A DNA stretch of 26,817 nt, taken from contig CAJPVJ010000385.1 in assembly GCA_905397405.1 (NCBI GenBank), forward strand, positions 1-26,817, given 5' to 3'. The notes beneath the pieces were generated by a model, which was not told the DNA's origin, did no database searches, and saw nothing but the letters and a program-made list of their open reading frames with translations. The position numbers were made by a program, and so were the translations under genes. Shown here one piece after another: positions 1 through 10,081 of the stretch. Position 1 is the first letter of the stretch. The number at the start of each line of letters is the position of its first letter. This stretch comes from Oppiella nova. Its lineage: Eukaryota > Arthropoda > Arachnida > Sarcoptiformes > Oppiidae.

Positions 1-143
1 GTGGCGACCAAATTGGTGGTCTGTTGGAAGTGATTCGTGTCCAACGGGTGGACATGTCTTTTGGGTCGACCTCTCAATCTCTTGACACTCACGTGTGGGG
101 TCTTCGGCGCCACCACTCGACTCCTGTCCTCGCTATCATTCAT
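1..143 (-). CDS. 5' end of an unidentified gene with an AT-hook-like motif (runs off the window)
   Basis: Seen: on the minus strand an ATG at 143-141 opens 47 codons with no stop to the window edge. An in-frame TGA lies two codons upstream (149-147), which supports this start. The peptide begins MNDSEDRSRVVAPK and contains RLRGRPKRH at about residues 27-35. Its RGRP core matches the AT-hook that binds the minor groove of AT-rich DNA, so a nuclear or chromatin role is possible (inference). The stretch is clearly richer in G+C than the DNA to its right, as expected for conserved coding sequence. Caveats: one plus-strand frame is also open here (about 3-170), and the bases around the ATG (CTGAG/GTATGA) also resemble a 5' splice site, so the true exon edge could differ. 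Family unknown. Confidence 0.4.
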   Translation of the reverse strand, partial: MNDSEDRSRVVAPKTPHVSVKRLRGRPKRHVHPLDTNHFQQTTNLVA

Positions 144-961
144 ACCTCAGACCAGATGTCACTCACAGACTGATGAGTAGCTCCCGATGAAGACAATCAA
201 TGGTTTTATAAGACAATTGATAGTTTGAGACCAAGTGTTGAACAACTTTTTTCAATAGACTTTCACTCGCGTTATGCTTACAGTCTATGACACAGTGTTT
301 CACACAATCAGTGCTATAACAGTCATATCAGATATACTATGGCTATGAGAGCACATGTACTTTGACGGCACCAGTAGCTTAAACACTAGTTGTATAATAA
401 GTTATTATTATTAACTGTCAGCTACCGAGAACACAATGTTATCAATGTAAGTTTTGTGGCGATTTGTGTACAACTATTGTTTACGTTGATTTCAGCGATT
501 AATTGACATTTTGGTTGTGAATATAATTACAAAATAAGTGTTATTTTGAGGCACATGTGCTCAGAGTTTGCACAAAACTAGACACAACTTTCCCTCCTTT
601 CCCTCTACTCTATTCATATTTCTCATTGTATTGCACCTGTACTTTGCGCTCAAGGCTTACTTGTTTGACAGAGCACTGGTAGCTTTGGGATAGCTATGCA
701 AAGTTTATTTGTTTTTCATTGTCAGTGCCATAAACCCGATCCCAATGTTGTCTACATTTGAATGATAATTCTCTTAACATTAGTTTGAAAATTGGCTGCA
801 AATGTGTTAATCAGTGGGTTTATTATAACAGTAAATCTATTAAGTTTACAATTAGCTGGAGTCATTGATCACTTTCATAATGTAATTTGATTATAACGTA
901 ACACATAAACCCAGGGTCTAAATCAGTACATTATTATCATTAGTAGCATACGTTTGTATGA
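144..961. other. Intergenic; probable 5' flank of the leftward gene
   Basis: No convincing coding frame on either strand. G+C is moderate near 144-360 and then falls. The stretch probably holds the 5' UTR and promoter of the leftward gene starting at 143, but I see no specific motif I would defend. Confidence 0.4.
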
Positions 962-1347
962 ACTAGTGTGTTTCATGCAGGGCCTGCACCCTGCAGCAGG
1001 GTACGCGCAGGGCAGGGTATACTTGAAAGGCCTGCAGGGCAGGGCAGGGTGCCATTAGGTAACTTTTGGGCCTCAACCTCCACGGACGGCCCGTTCCGTA
1101 ACCCTCCACTCCAGCCCTACCCCCTCTCATAGACTTAGAAAATTTATTTTATAAATTATTTAGATATGGGGGGATATATAAGACTCAAAATTCGCCTAAA
1201 GATGATTTTCTAGGAACTTTTCTATATGCAGGCAATGCAGGCGCCTGCAGGGCAGGGCAGGGTGGTTTTAAAGAATATTTGCAGGGCGGGCAGGGCACTG
1301 TCAATGCAGGGCAGGGTGCTAAATTTTATAGTTTGTAACACACTAGT
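962..1347. mobile_element. CAGGG-rich element with short terminal inverted repeats
   Basis: Seen: an 11-bp inverted repeat (ACTAGTGTGTT at 962-972, AACACACTAGT at 1337-1347) bounds 386 bp. Direct ATGA copies (958-961 and 1348-1351) flank it, as a 4-bp target duplication would. Inside, the motif GCAGGGCAGGG recurs in direct orientation near both ends (about 979-1050 and 1240-1318), around a C-rich and an AT-rich middle. There is no coding capacity. The G-rich blocks contrast sharply with the AT-rich surroundings. It resembles a non-autonomous DNA transposon with subterminal repeats. The superfamily is uncertain, since a 4-bp duplication does not fit the classical Tc1 or hAT pattern. Confidence 0.5.
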
Positions 1348-2070
1348 ATGAACCTGTAGGTAGACTACTAATGTACCTGTATTGACCTTATACAATTTAT
1401 TTTATTATTATTTATTATTTACATTATTTGGTGCTAATAACCGTAAAAATATCATTATTTTCATATCAAACTTAAACTAATTATTGAGATATTCATGCAT
1501 TAAAGTTAGTTTTATTTTATTATCTATTTTGGTATTCATTAGTTTTATTTATATTTCACTATTTTTAAGTTATCAATATACATTATTCGTAATACAATTT
1601 ATAAATTATATCAAACATCAGGCAAATACAAATCATTTGAATGAATTAAATGCCCCCTAGAATATTTGGACTTAAAATAAATCTGATAACCAATGTCAAT
1701 TTTATATTCTGGTCAAATTGATGTCCACATTAAGCAATTGTTTTTGATAACACTTTTCCTATCATTTATATAGCTTATAATAATAATACTCTGGGCATTA
1801 TCAAAATGATTATCTAATATCGATTTATTTTTGATCTAATAGTGAGTTTTTATTGATTATTGATTAGTGTCTCAAAAATACATTTATATCGATTTAAACA
1901 AACTTTTCCATATATTTTCAATAATTCAGTGCATATAATGCACTGTTAACTGCATTATAAATGCAAGTTATTATATCTTGAAAAACAATTGTATTTTGAA
2001 TTATCATTAAAATTATTATTATTGAATTTCATAAACTATAATTCTTGTGGATTATATGACTAATCCAAAT
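1348..2070. other. AT-rich 5' flank of chemoreceptor gene 1
   Basis: No coding frame seen. The stretch 1835-1965 (a run of GATTATTGATTA-like words) resembles, in reverse, the region upstream of the broken receptor copy at about 13750-13950. This suggests shared ancestral promoter sequence. No TATA box or initiator can be assigned with confidence. Confidence 0.4.
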
Positions 2071-3321
2071 ATGAAGTTAATAAATCGGCTTACATTTCAA
2101 ACTCAAACAACATTTATTAACTTTAAATATGAAAATTCTAATATATTGAATGCTATCAACATAATCGACAAATACTGTACAAATAATTACATATTTATTG
2201 CCAATAATTTCGATGATTATTGCAATCGAGAGATCAAGTCATCGAAACGAGTGAATACAATCATATTTCACAGATTTATAGACATTTTATTTGCCATAAG
2301 ATTTATAACTTGTGCCATATTTGCTGAAAATCAAGTGGTAATGAATTTGATGGCAAATTCAAACTATTTACTGGGTAATTCACGCATTATGTCCTTGATA
2401 TTAAGTCTAATGGCTATCATCTCACTAATTGGTTCATTCATATTTCATTACTTTGAAAGTAATGACAAACTATTTGTCATAAAATTTTTAAATGACATTA
2501 AACACAAGGTAAATGTATACCCTTTAAATCCAATATATACTAGGAAGTTTGCTTTCAAAATGAATTTAACATCAAAATATTTTCTAAGTCAACAAATCAA
2601 TATAATTATCATATTAATAGCTATTATTGTTAGTTGTCCTACGATTGTGGCCTATTTTGATGATCAAACTGATTATTCATTAATTACTACAATATTTTGG
2701 ACTATTATTACATTTATATCGGTTAGAAATTTTTTTGTCATATGTGTTGTCACATTTATCCTGTGTTGTACGGCATTAATGTATATTTATTATCAGTTAA
2801 AAGAAATTAATGACAAATTTATAATGAGCTTTAATTACAAAAGCATTTATATATTAATAAAAACTATTGGTAAACATAATTATGTCTCCAACTGTATAAC
2901 ACAATTGAATGAAATGTATAAATATGTGATTTTTACTATGTATATACTACTTACAACTGCTTATGATTTAATAATATACTTAATACAAAATAGTTATAAA
3001 TCATCATTAATATTAAGAGTTGCACTTGTTGTCTCATTAATAAATGGTTTTACTATATTAATTATAGCTAACTATTTGTGGGCATCTATTCATAAAATGG
3101 CACATAGGTTTAGATACCTATTACATCCATTTCTCATTAAAACACACCTTTCCTTAAGAAATAAACTATTATTAATGCGAATGAATGATATGTTAAGTGG
3201 TGGTCACATAGGTTTTACTTGTTGGGAATGGTTCCCGATCAATTTTTATGAGTTTTATAATTATTTATGTCAATTTTGTATATCGTACATTTTAATTGTA
3301 AGGTTTGTCCGTGATTTGTGA
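2071..3321 (+). CDS. Gustatory-receptor-like 7-TM chemoreceptor, array copy 1
   Basis: Single-exon frame of 416 residues if started at the ATG at 2071. The frame is open further upstream, to a GTG at 2047 and an ATG at 2056, but 2071 gives the same length as copies 2 and 3 and aligns residue by residue with their N-termini. The protein has a short hydrophilic N-terminus followed by about seven hydrophobic segments. Its C-terminal block has IGFTCWEWFPINFYEF followed by a last hydrophobic stretch ending VRFVRDL. Length, topology and the conserved C-terminal GFTC...FPI block fit the arthropod gustatory receptor family (7tm_7), whose members are ligand-gated cation channels in sensory neurons. 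The family call is by pattern. An AATAAA lies at 3344-3349. It is the most divergent of copies 1-3 and is the nearest relative of the middle part of the broken copy at 12702-13602. Confidence 0.65.
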   Translation: MKLINRLTFQTQTTFINFKYENSNILNAINIIDKYCTNNYIFIANNFDDYCNREIKSSKRVNTIIFHRFIDILFAIRFITCAIFAENQVVMNLMANSNYLLGNSRIMSLILSLMAIISLIGSFIFHYFESNDKLFVIKFLNDIKHKVNVYPLNPIYTRKFAFKMNLTSKYFLSQQINIIIILIAIIVSCPTIVAYFDDQTDYSLITTIFWTIITFISVRNFFVICVVTFILCCTALMYIYYQLKEINDKFIMSFNYKSIYILIKTIGKHNYVSNCITQLNEMYKYVIFTMYILLTTAYDLIIYLIQNSYKSSLILRVALVVSLINGFTILIIANYLWASIHKMAHRFRYLLHPFLIKTHLSLRNKLLLMRMNDMLSGGHIGFTCWEWFPINFYEFYNYLCQFCISYILIVRFVRDL

Positions 3322-4016
3322 TTTATAAACTTATTGTTTGTAAAATAAAATTAATTAATTAACGATCTATCACTATTTCAACTAATATTTTAAATTATAT
3401 TTAATCATTAAAAAATTATCTATTAAAATATAATATTTTCTTAATTAACAGTATATATAATATATTACCACTACTTTGTATAATTATTAATTCAAATTCA
3501 ATATACTTGATTGTCTTTAATTATCGATTATTGAAATATTGACCTAAATTAAAGTATAATTACTTTATATTGATTTCATTGTCTGTAATGTAAGTCATAT
3601 CATAAATAGTAAGCGTAGTTATATTATTATATAATATATTCAAATGAAAAATATAAAGTATATGTAAAAGCGTATATCTTTTACTGTTTATGAACTCAAT
3701 GTTCAGTTCTCATTGAATTATTGTTTAACTTATAAATTAATATTTTAAACTAAAGCAAATTTATATATTCTAGTAAATTCATAAACAAACAAAGATTTGA
3801 TTGATGATAATGTTATTTAATATTAAATATACAATAATTGTATAACTCATATTCATTATATTCAAATATCAATAACTTACTATTATTATATGTTTTTAAA
3901 AATATTTTCGTATACAGTACGACAGTAATAATCATAATAATTATAATCAACCTAATTTTCAATTAATTATTTTTATTATAATATTTCACTTAATAAGTAG
4001 TATAAGTTACGTAAAC
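3322..4016. other. Intergenic, gene 1 to gene 2; duplicated ahead of gene 3
   Basis: AT-rich, no coding frame. About 3322-3440 reappears at 5733-5850, and about 3500-4016 at 5890-6419, with small indels. This intergenic block was therefore copied together with gene 2 (see the tandem-duplication finding). It should contain the gene 2 promoter. Confidence 0.6.
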
Positions 4017-5267
4017 ATGAATTTTATTAAACAGTCCAAATTAAAAACTCAACAAAAAATGGCAAACTTTACAATTGAAAACACTAATGAATTGAATGCA
4101 ATGAACAGAATTGACAAATTCTGTACAAATAATTACATATTAATTGCAAACAATTTCGACGATTATTGTAATCATGAGAAAAGATCACCGGAAAGAGTGA
4201 ATAAAATATTATTTTTCCGATTCGTTAACATTTTAATGGCCATCCGGGGTATCATTTCAGTCATATATCCCGACAATAAAAGTATCACAAACATGATGTC
4301 AAACCCAAACTATTTGTTTGGAAATTCACAGATAAATACAATGGGATTAGTACTGATCATAATTGCAACATTTGTGTTATTTTGTATGTATCATTATTTT
4401 GAAAATAAATTTGCCTTTTATACCATTGATATTATCAATGGCATCAAGCACAAAACAAACACAACTCGTTTGAGTAAATCAAATGCTAGTAAATTTGCGT
4501 TTAAAATTAATTTGATAACAAAATATATGCTAGCTATGCCTAAGAATATTCTGGTTATTTTAGTATCCATCATATTTATTGGCGCAACATTTGTGGCATA
4601 TTTCAATGATAACACAAATTATTCACTAGGTTATATAATATTCTGGGTATACTTTTCTTATCTAACAGTTCGCGATGTTACCAACATAATTATTATCATG
4701 TTCATTTTGGCTTATACCGCATTATTGTATATTAATTATCAATTACAAGAAATTAACGATAAAATGATTATCAGTCTAAAAAACAAAAGTATAAATATTT
4801 TAATGGGAACTATCAATGAACACAATTCTGTATCCAAATGTATAACACAATTGAATGCAATGTATAAATATATTATTCTCGTTGTTTATATAATGGTTAC
4901 GATTATTGTTGATTTACTAATTTATATATTACAATATAGTGTACAATTAATATTATACTTAAAGATTTTTCTCATGTTTGTAATAATCAATTGCATAGTA
5001 ATGCTGATTATTGTCAATTATTTGTGGGCATCTATTAATAAGAGGTCTCATCAGTTTCGGCCACATTTACACACATTTCTCATTAAAACTCAACTTTCCT
5101 TAAGACAAAAATTACTATTAATAAAAATAATTGAGAGATTAACCAAGGATCATATTGGTTTCACGTGTTGGGAATGGTTTCCCATTAATTTCTATGAGTT
5201 TTATGATTATTGTGTCAAATTTTGTATATCTTACATTTTACTTGTTAAACTCATACATCATTTATAG
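4017..5267 (+). CDS. Gustatory-receptor-like 7-TM chemoreceptor, array copy 2
   Basis: Single exon, 416 residues, ATG at 4017, stop at 5265-5267, AATAAA at 5284-5289. The N-terminal cytoplasmic segment (about 1-60) carries TNELNAMNRIDKFC and FDDYCNHEKRSPERV, both conserved in the other copies. Hydrophobic segments follow at roughly 63-84, 104-126, 178-200, 207-245, 283-305, 312-340 and 395-413. The C-terminal block HIGFTCWEWFPIN is shared by all intact copies except for one Q in copy 4. By eye it is most similar to gene 3, and most residues are identical. The role inferred from family is a contact or taste chemosensory ion channel; the ligand is unknown. Small frames inside it on either strand are shadows. 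Confidence 0.68.
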   Translation: MNFIKQSKLKTQQKMANFTIENTNELNAMNRIDKFCTNNYILIANNFDDYCNHEKRSPERVNKILFFRFVNILMAIRGIISVIYPDNKSITNMMSNPNYLFGNSQINTMGLVLIIIATFVLFCMYHYFENKFAFYTIDIINGIKHKTNTTRLSKSNASKFAFKINLITKYMLAMPKNILVILVSIIFIGATFVAYFNDNTNYSLGYIIFWVYFSYLTVRDVTNIIIIMFILAYTALLYINYQLQEINDKMIISLKNKSINILMGTINEHNSVSKCITQLNAMYKYIILVVYIMVTIIVDLLIYILQYSVQLILYLKIFLMFVIINCIVMLIIVNYLWASINKRSHQFRPHLHTFLIKTQLSLRQKLLLIKIIERLTKDHIGFTCWEWFPINFYEFYDYCVKFCISYILLVKLIHHL

Positions 5268-5406
5268 CCTAAATGTTTTGTTTAATAAAATAAAATATTT
5301 TCAAGTATTTGTATCCATAATACGGTATTATTATTTCTTAGATTACTATATTACTGTATAATGCACAAGCTCTATTTATATTTCTACCGTATAGTTTTTA
5401 AGTATA

Positions 5407-5480
5407 TCGGCAATGGTTTCTGATTAATTTATACAAATTATATAAACAATTTATAATTTATTACAGTACTTGTAGGTTTC
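5407..5480 (+). pseudogene. Relic of a receptor 3' end (shared by genes 2, 3 and the minus-strand copy)
   Basis: The sequence CAATGGTTTCTGATTAATTT and the bases after it read, in fragments, like the receptor C-terminal block (QWF.IN.Y..YK), but with stops and no upstream coding sequence. Equivalent relics follow gene 3 (about 7831-7900) and the broken copy (about 12481-12550, minus). The relic therefore predates those duplications. Confidence 0.45.
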
Positions 5481-5645
5481 TTATATTTGATTCATTTATT
5501 TTATTAAATAAATTATATTGGTGCAGTACATATCGATTAAACTATAGCTTAACATAGTTTACTACAAGAATAATTTATTAAAAATAAGGCTGTTATGAAA
5601 GAATTTTATAATTTATAGCTATGTTACATTTATGATAGTCTTTAT

Positions 5646-5732
5646 TGTTGGGAATGTTTCTCGATCAATTTTTATGAGTTTTATGATTATTTATCGTATA
5701 TTTTAATTGTAAGGTTTGTACGAGATTTATGA
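5646..5732 (+). pseudogene. Truncated copy of the gene 1 C-terminus
   Basis: This starts abruptly at TGTTGGGAATG, which matches gene 1 from 3220, and continues through FYEFYDY...ILIVRFVRD-like codons to a TGA at 5730-5732. It is shortened by small deletions relative to gene 1. The downstream sequence also matches the 3' flank of gene 1. It marks the left edge of a tandem duplication that copied gene 2 into gene 3. Confidence 0.6.
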
Positions 5733-6419
5733 TTTGTATAATAATTACTTGTAAAATAAATATATTCACGAACTATTTTAACTAACTATCTTAAATTATA
5801 TTTAATCATTTTAAAATTAACTATCTATCAAAATATAATATTTTCTGAATAGATGCTTATTTATAAGTTTTTGTATGTTTTTAATGCACTATATTAGATT
5901 GCCTTTAATTATCGATTATTGATATATTGACCGAAATTAAAGTACAATTACTTTGTATTGATTTCATTGTCTGTAATGTAAATTATATTATAAATAGTTA
6001 GCATATAATATATTCAAATGAAAAATATAAAGTATAGGTAAATGCGTTTTATCTGTTACTGTATATGAAGTTCAGTGCTCATTCAATTATTGTTAGTTAA
6101 ACAATAATTTAATTTTATAAACTTAAGTAAAACTTACTCTAATAAATTTATTAACAAACAATAATGTTATTAATGATAGTGTTATTTAATATTTAATATA
6201 TTTTGTTTAACTCATATTCACAATATTCAAATATCAATAACTTGTTTGATAAAGTTTAAAAATATTTTCGTATATAAATACTATACTACTGTATCTGTAC
6301 TGTATTGTAAATAGGTACTACTGCAACTATCATAATCACTATAATCAAGCTAATTTTCATTTAATTATCTTTACTATAATACAGTAATAGACTTAATAAG
6401 TAGTATACGTTAATTAAAC

Positions 6420-7670
6420 ATGAATTATATTAAACAGTCCAAATTAAAAGCTCAACAAAAAATTGCAAACTTTACAATTGAAAACACTAATGAATTGAAT
6501 GCTATCAACAGAATTGAAAAATTTTGTTCAAATAATTACTTATTAATTGCAAACAATTTCGACGACTATTGCAATCATAAGAAGAGATCACCGGAAAGAG
6601 TGAATAAAATAGTATTTTTCCGATTTGTTCTCATTTTAATGGCCATCCGGGGTATCATTTCAGCCATATATCCCGATAATAAAAATATCACAAACATGAT
6701 GTCAAACCCAACCTATTTGTTTGGAGATTCACAAATAATTACAATGGGATTAGTACTGATCATAATTGCAACATTTGGTGCACTTTGCATTGGTCATTAT
6801 TTTGAAACTAAATGTGCATTCTTTACCATTGACCTTATCAATGGCATCAAGCACAAAACAAACACAACTCGTTTGAGTAAATCAAATGCTAGTAAATATG
6901 CGTTCAAAATCAATTTAATTACAAAATATCTTCTGGGCAAGTTTGAGAATATTCTGGTCATTTTGGTATCCATCACATTAATTGGCGCAACATTTGTGGC
7001 ATATTTTGATAATAACACAAACTATTCACTAGGTTATATAATATTCTGGACATATTTTTCTTACATAACAATTCGAGATGTTGCAGGCTTAGGTATTATC
7101 ATGTTCATTTTGGCTTATACCGCATCATTGTATATTAATTATCAATTACAAGAAATTAACGATAAAATTATTTTCAGTCTAAATAAGAAAAGTATAAATA
7201 TGTTAATGAAAACTATTGGTGAACACAATTCTGTGTGCAAATGCATTACACAATTGAATTCAATGTATAAGTATATTTTTCTCGGTGTATATATTTTGCT
7301 TACAATTATTGTGGATTTAGCTATTTATATAATGCACTATAGTGTACAATTAACATTATACTTAAGGATTTTTCTCATGTTTATAATAACAATTGGTGTA
7401 ATAATGCTGATTATTGTTAATTATTTGTTGTCATCCATTAATAAGAGGTCTCATCAGTTTCGGCCACATTTACACTCATTTCTCAATAAAACACAACTTT
7501 CCTTAAGGAGTACATTACTATTAATAAAAATAATTGAGAGATTAACCAAGGATCATATTGGTTTCACGTGTTGGGAATGGTTTCCCATTAATTTCTATGA
7601 GTTTTATGATTATTGTGTTAAATTTTGTTTATCTTATATTTTAATTGTTAAGCTCATACATAATTTATAG
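6420..7670 (+). CDS. Gustatory-receptor-like 7-TM chemoreceptor, array copy 3
   Basis: Single exon, 416 residues, ATG at 6420, stop at 7668-7670, AATAAA at 7694-7699. It is a close duplicate of gene 2: same length, same N-terminal segment (FIKQSKLK becomes YIKQSKLK), same TRLSKSNASK loop and same C-terminal IGFTCWEWFPIN block. Differences concentrate in the hydrophobic segments, such as the stretch after FGDSQI and the LGKFEN loop. That pattern would fit ligand-related divergence, but I cannot test it. The offset from gene 2 (2403 bp) matches the duplicated unit described in the findings. Confidence 0.68.
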   Translation: MNYIKQSKLKAQQKIANFTIENTNELNAINRIEKFCSNNYLLIANNFDDYCNHKKRSPERVNKIVFFRFVLILMAIRGIISAIYPDNKNITNMMSNPTYLFGDSQIITMGLVLIIIATFGALCIGHYFETKCAFFTIDLINGIKHKTNTTRLSKSNASKYAFKINLITKYLLGKFENILVILVSITLIGATFVAYFDNNTNYSLGYIIFWTYFSYITIRDVAGLGIIMFILAYTASLYINYQLQEINDKIIFSLNKKSINMLMKTIGEHNSVCKCITQLNSMYKYIFLGVYILLTIIVDLAIYIMHYSVQLTLYLRIFLMFIITIGVIMLIIVNYLLSSINKRSHQFRPHLHSFLNKTQLSLRSTLLLIKIIERLTKDHIGFTCWEWFPINFYEFYDYCVKFCLSYILIVKLIHNL

Positions 7671-8734
7671 TTTATTCGCTAATTGCTTTGTATAATAAAA
7701 TAAAATATTTTCAATTATATCTATAGCACGGTATTATTATTTCTTACATTACTATATTACTGGATAATGAACAAGCTCTATTTATATTTCTACAGTACTG
7801 TATAGCTCTAAACAATAGAGTCCAAATTATATCAACAATTGTTTCTGATTAATTTCTACGAATTTTATAAACATTTTATGATTTATTACTTGTTGGTTAC
7901 TTATGCTTGATTTATTTATTTTATTAAATAAATTATATTGGTGTAGTACTATAGCTTAACAATTAAACTATAGCTTAACATAGTTTAAAATTATACAACA
8001 ATAATTTATGTAAAATAAGGCTGCTATAAAAAAATTATAGAAATACCTATATTACATTTATTACATTAAATTTATTATTTTATTTAATCTAATAATAAGA
8101 TCATTGTCGCAATACATTTGCCTATGCATCATAAATCATTATAATAGAGTTTATATTATTTTATAAGTTTTTTGATACAGTATAATAATATGTTTGAATT
8201 TAGCTATTGATTATTGATTGTAGTCCACAAACTCACATACATTTACATTGATTTCAGTTTTATATTTAGTTTTATAACAAATAATTCAGTTTATTCTCAA
8301 TATTCAAATAAAAAATATATTGTACATACATTATATTCATTGTGAATTAAATTCATGTTGGTTGCTAATTATCAAATTATTTGCATATAAATTATTAATA
8401 GTTTGAATAATTTATTGTTAAATGACGTTTATGAGGCAAGCCAAAAATAAATATAAAGTTAATTTAACTTAAAACATTAAGATTGCATTTTTCATCTAAG
8501 ATTGATCTGTTGCCCTAATATACGGCATATCTAATAATATATCTATTTCTTATATTTTACAGTATATTTTAGTGCAGCTAATACTGTACCACACATTGTA
8601 TCATATAGTATTTGCTTATAAATCATAATCGCAATAAGCAATATTTTGAATAATTAATTATCTGGTGCTCATTTAATTTGACATAAACAATAATTAATAG
8701 ACTAAAAATATTGTACCATAGTGTAAAGATAAAA
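7671..8734. other. Intergenic, gene 3 to gene 4, with a receptor-tail relic
   Basis: AT-rich, no intact gene. It holds a receptor-tail relic at about 7831-7900. About 7690-8185 is repeated in reverse orientation at 12200-12680, next to the broken receptor copy, so the two genes share their 3' flank. The TA at 8181-8182 is the element-free counterpart of one edge of the foldback element at 11794-12199. Confidence 0.55.
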
Positions 8735-9982
8735 ATGTATTATATCAGAAAACTCAAATTGAAATCTGAAAAACAATTTGAACATTTTGCAAACTCAAAC
8801 ACTAATGAATTGAATGCAATCAACAAAATCAACAAATTCTGTGCAAATAATTATATATTTATAAATTTGGACGACTATTGTGATGGACAAATACAATCAC
8901 CAAAAAGAGGTTATAAAATATTATTTCACAGATTAATTAACATATTGCTTGCATTCAGATTTATAATTTCATCTATATTTCATAATAATAAAAATGTCAT
9001 CAATGTCATGTCAAACGCAAATTATTTATTAGGCAATTCACGTATTTTCTCAACGTTATTAAGTATGGTATCTATTATATCATTAACATTATTATTCATA
9101 TTTCATTACTTTGAAACTAAATACACATTATTTGTAATCCACTTTTTAAATGATATCAAACACAAAACAAACACAAATCGTTTGAATGAATTAAATGCTC
9201 AAAAATTTGCTTTTAGGATAAACCTAATCACAAAATACATGCTTGGTAATGTGTTGAATATACTAGTCATGTTAGAAACTCTGATACTTATTTTCACCCC
9301 TATTGTGGCATATTTTGATAATAACACACAATATTCTATAATTTACATCATATTCTGGACTCCTATCACTTATATATCATTTCGTGATTTAACATCAATA
9401 TGTGTTGTCACGGTTGTATTGGTTTACACGTCTTTATTATACATAAGCTATCAATTAAAAGAAATTAAACACAAATTTATAATGATTTTAAATTATAAAG
9501 TCAATTACATGTTAATAATAAGATTTATAAATGCTCACAATTGTGTGTCAGAATGTATTAGACAATTAAATGCAATGTATCAATATGTGATTTTTGCAAT
9601 TTATATCATTTGCACAATTTTTTTTAATTTGGCTATTTATTTAGTTTTCAACAGTATTTATAGTACATTATTTCTAAAGATATTACTATCTTTGGGTTTA
9701 GTAAATGCCATAGCAATGTTAGCAACTTGTATTTTCTTGTGGTCATCTATCCATAAACTGGCACATATTTATAGACCCTTTTTGCATACATTTCAACTTA
9801 AAATACAACTTTCCTTAAGAGAAAAATTACATATAATGCGATTAAATGAGAGACTTAGTGACGATCATATAGGCTTCACTTGTTGGCAATGGTTTCCCAT
9901 TAATTACTATGAGTTTTATGACTATTGTTGCAAATTCTGTATGTCCTATATTTTAATTGTTAAATTTATAAATGATTTATAA
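8735..9982 (+). CDS. Gustatory-receptor-like 7-TM chemoreceptor, array copy 4
   Basis: Single exon. The ATG at 8735 (peptide MYYIRKLKLKSEKQ) gives 415 residues and lines up with the starts of copies 2 and 3. The frame is also open upstream to a TTG at 8711, which is not a likely start in a eukaryote. It shares TNELNAINKINKFC, LDDYCDG, the FHYFETKYTLFV loop and a C-terminal block in which tryptophan-glutamate becomes WQ (FTCWQWFPINYYEFYDY). It is as divergent from copies 2 and 3 as gene 1 is. Family role as for the other copies; ligand unknown. It is the last intact copy before the rearranged transporter segment. Confidence 0.65.
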   Translation: MYYIRKLKLKSEKQFEHFANSNTNELNAINKINKFCANNYIFINLDDYCDGQIQSPKRGYKILFHRLINILLAFRFIISSIFHNNKNVINVMSNANYLLGNSRIFSTLLSMVSIISLTLLFIFHYFETKYTLFVIHFLNDIKHKTNTNRLNELNAQKFAFRINLITKYMLGNVLNILVMLETLILIFTPIVAYFDNNTQYSIIYIIFWTPITYISFRDLTSICVVTVVLVYTSLLYISYQLKEIKHKFIMILNYKVNYMLIIRFINAHNCVSECIRQLNAMYQYVIFAIYIICTIFFNLAIYLVFNSIYSTLFLKILLSLGLVNAIAMLATCIFLWSSIHKLAHIYRPFLHTFQLKIQLSLREKLHIMRLNERLSDDHIGFTCWQWFPINYYEFYDYCCKFCMSYILIVKFINDL

Positions 9983-10033
9983 TTCATTTGTTTGTAATAC
10001 GGTAAACATTTGTTTTAAATACTTGTATTATAC

Positions 10034-10081
10034 TTTAAACTGATTGCATACGAATTTGTACCGGGTCCTCAAAGCTAAGAA
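10034..10081. repeat. 48-bp repeat S, left copy
   Basis: 48 bp identical, in reverse orientation, to 14251-14298. Here it directly abuts the truncated transporter exon 6 copy (10082-10204). On the right it lies three bases before the exon. If 10205-14301 is turned around, the exon 6 fragment sits between two direct copies of S, like an insertion with a duplicated target. Read on the minus strand, S extends the truncated exon in frame for about 17 codons before a TAA. Confidence 0.8.

Larger units (their letters stand above)
5268..6419. other. Intergenic, gene 2 to gene 3, with two receptor 3'-end relics
   Basis: AT-rich. It holds the 3' flank of gene 2 (5268-5640), a receptor 3'-end relic at about 5407-5480, a gene-1-tail relic at 5646-5732, and then a copy of the gene 1-gene 2 intergenic region (5733-6419). 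No other gene seen. Confidence 0.55.

Noticed and set aside
3-170. Plus-strand open frame overlapping the left-edge gene
   Set aside because: It lacks a recognisable motif and ends within the window. The minus frame has an ATG just after a stop and an AT-hook-like motif. The choice is not certain.
2047-2070. GTG-initiated N-terminal extension of gene 1 (and the TTG extension of gene 4 at 8711-8734)
   Set aside because: Non-ATG starts are unlikely in an animal gene. The ATGs at 2071 and 8735 align with the starts of genes 2 and 3.
5155-5361. 68-residue plus-strand frame past the end of gene 2
   Set aside because: Out-of-frame shadow of the gene 2 C-terminus running into AT-rich 3' flank.
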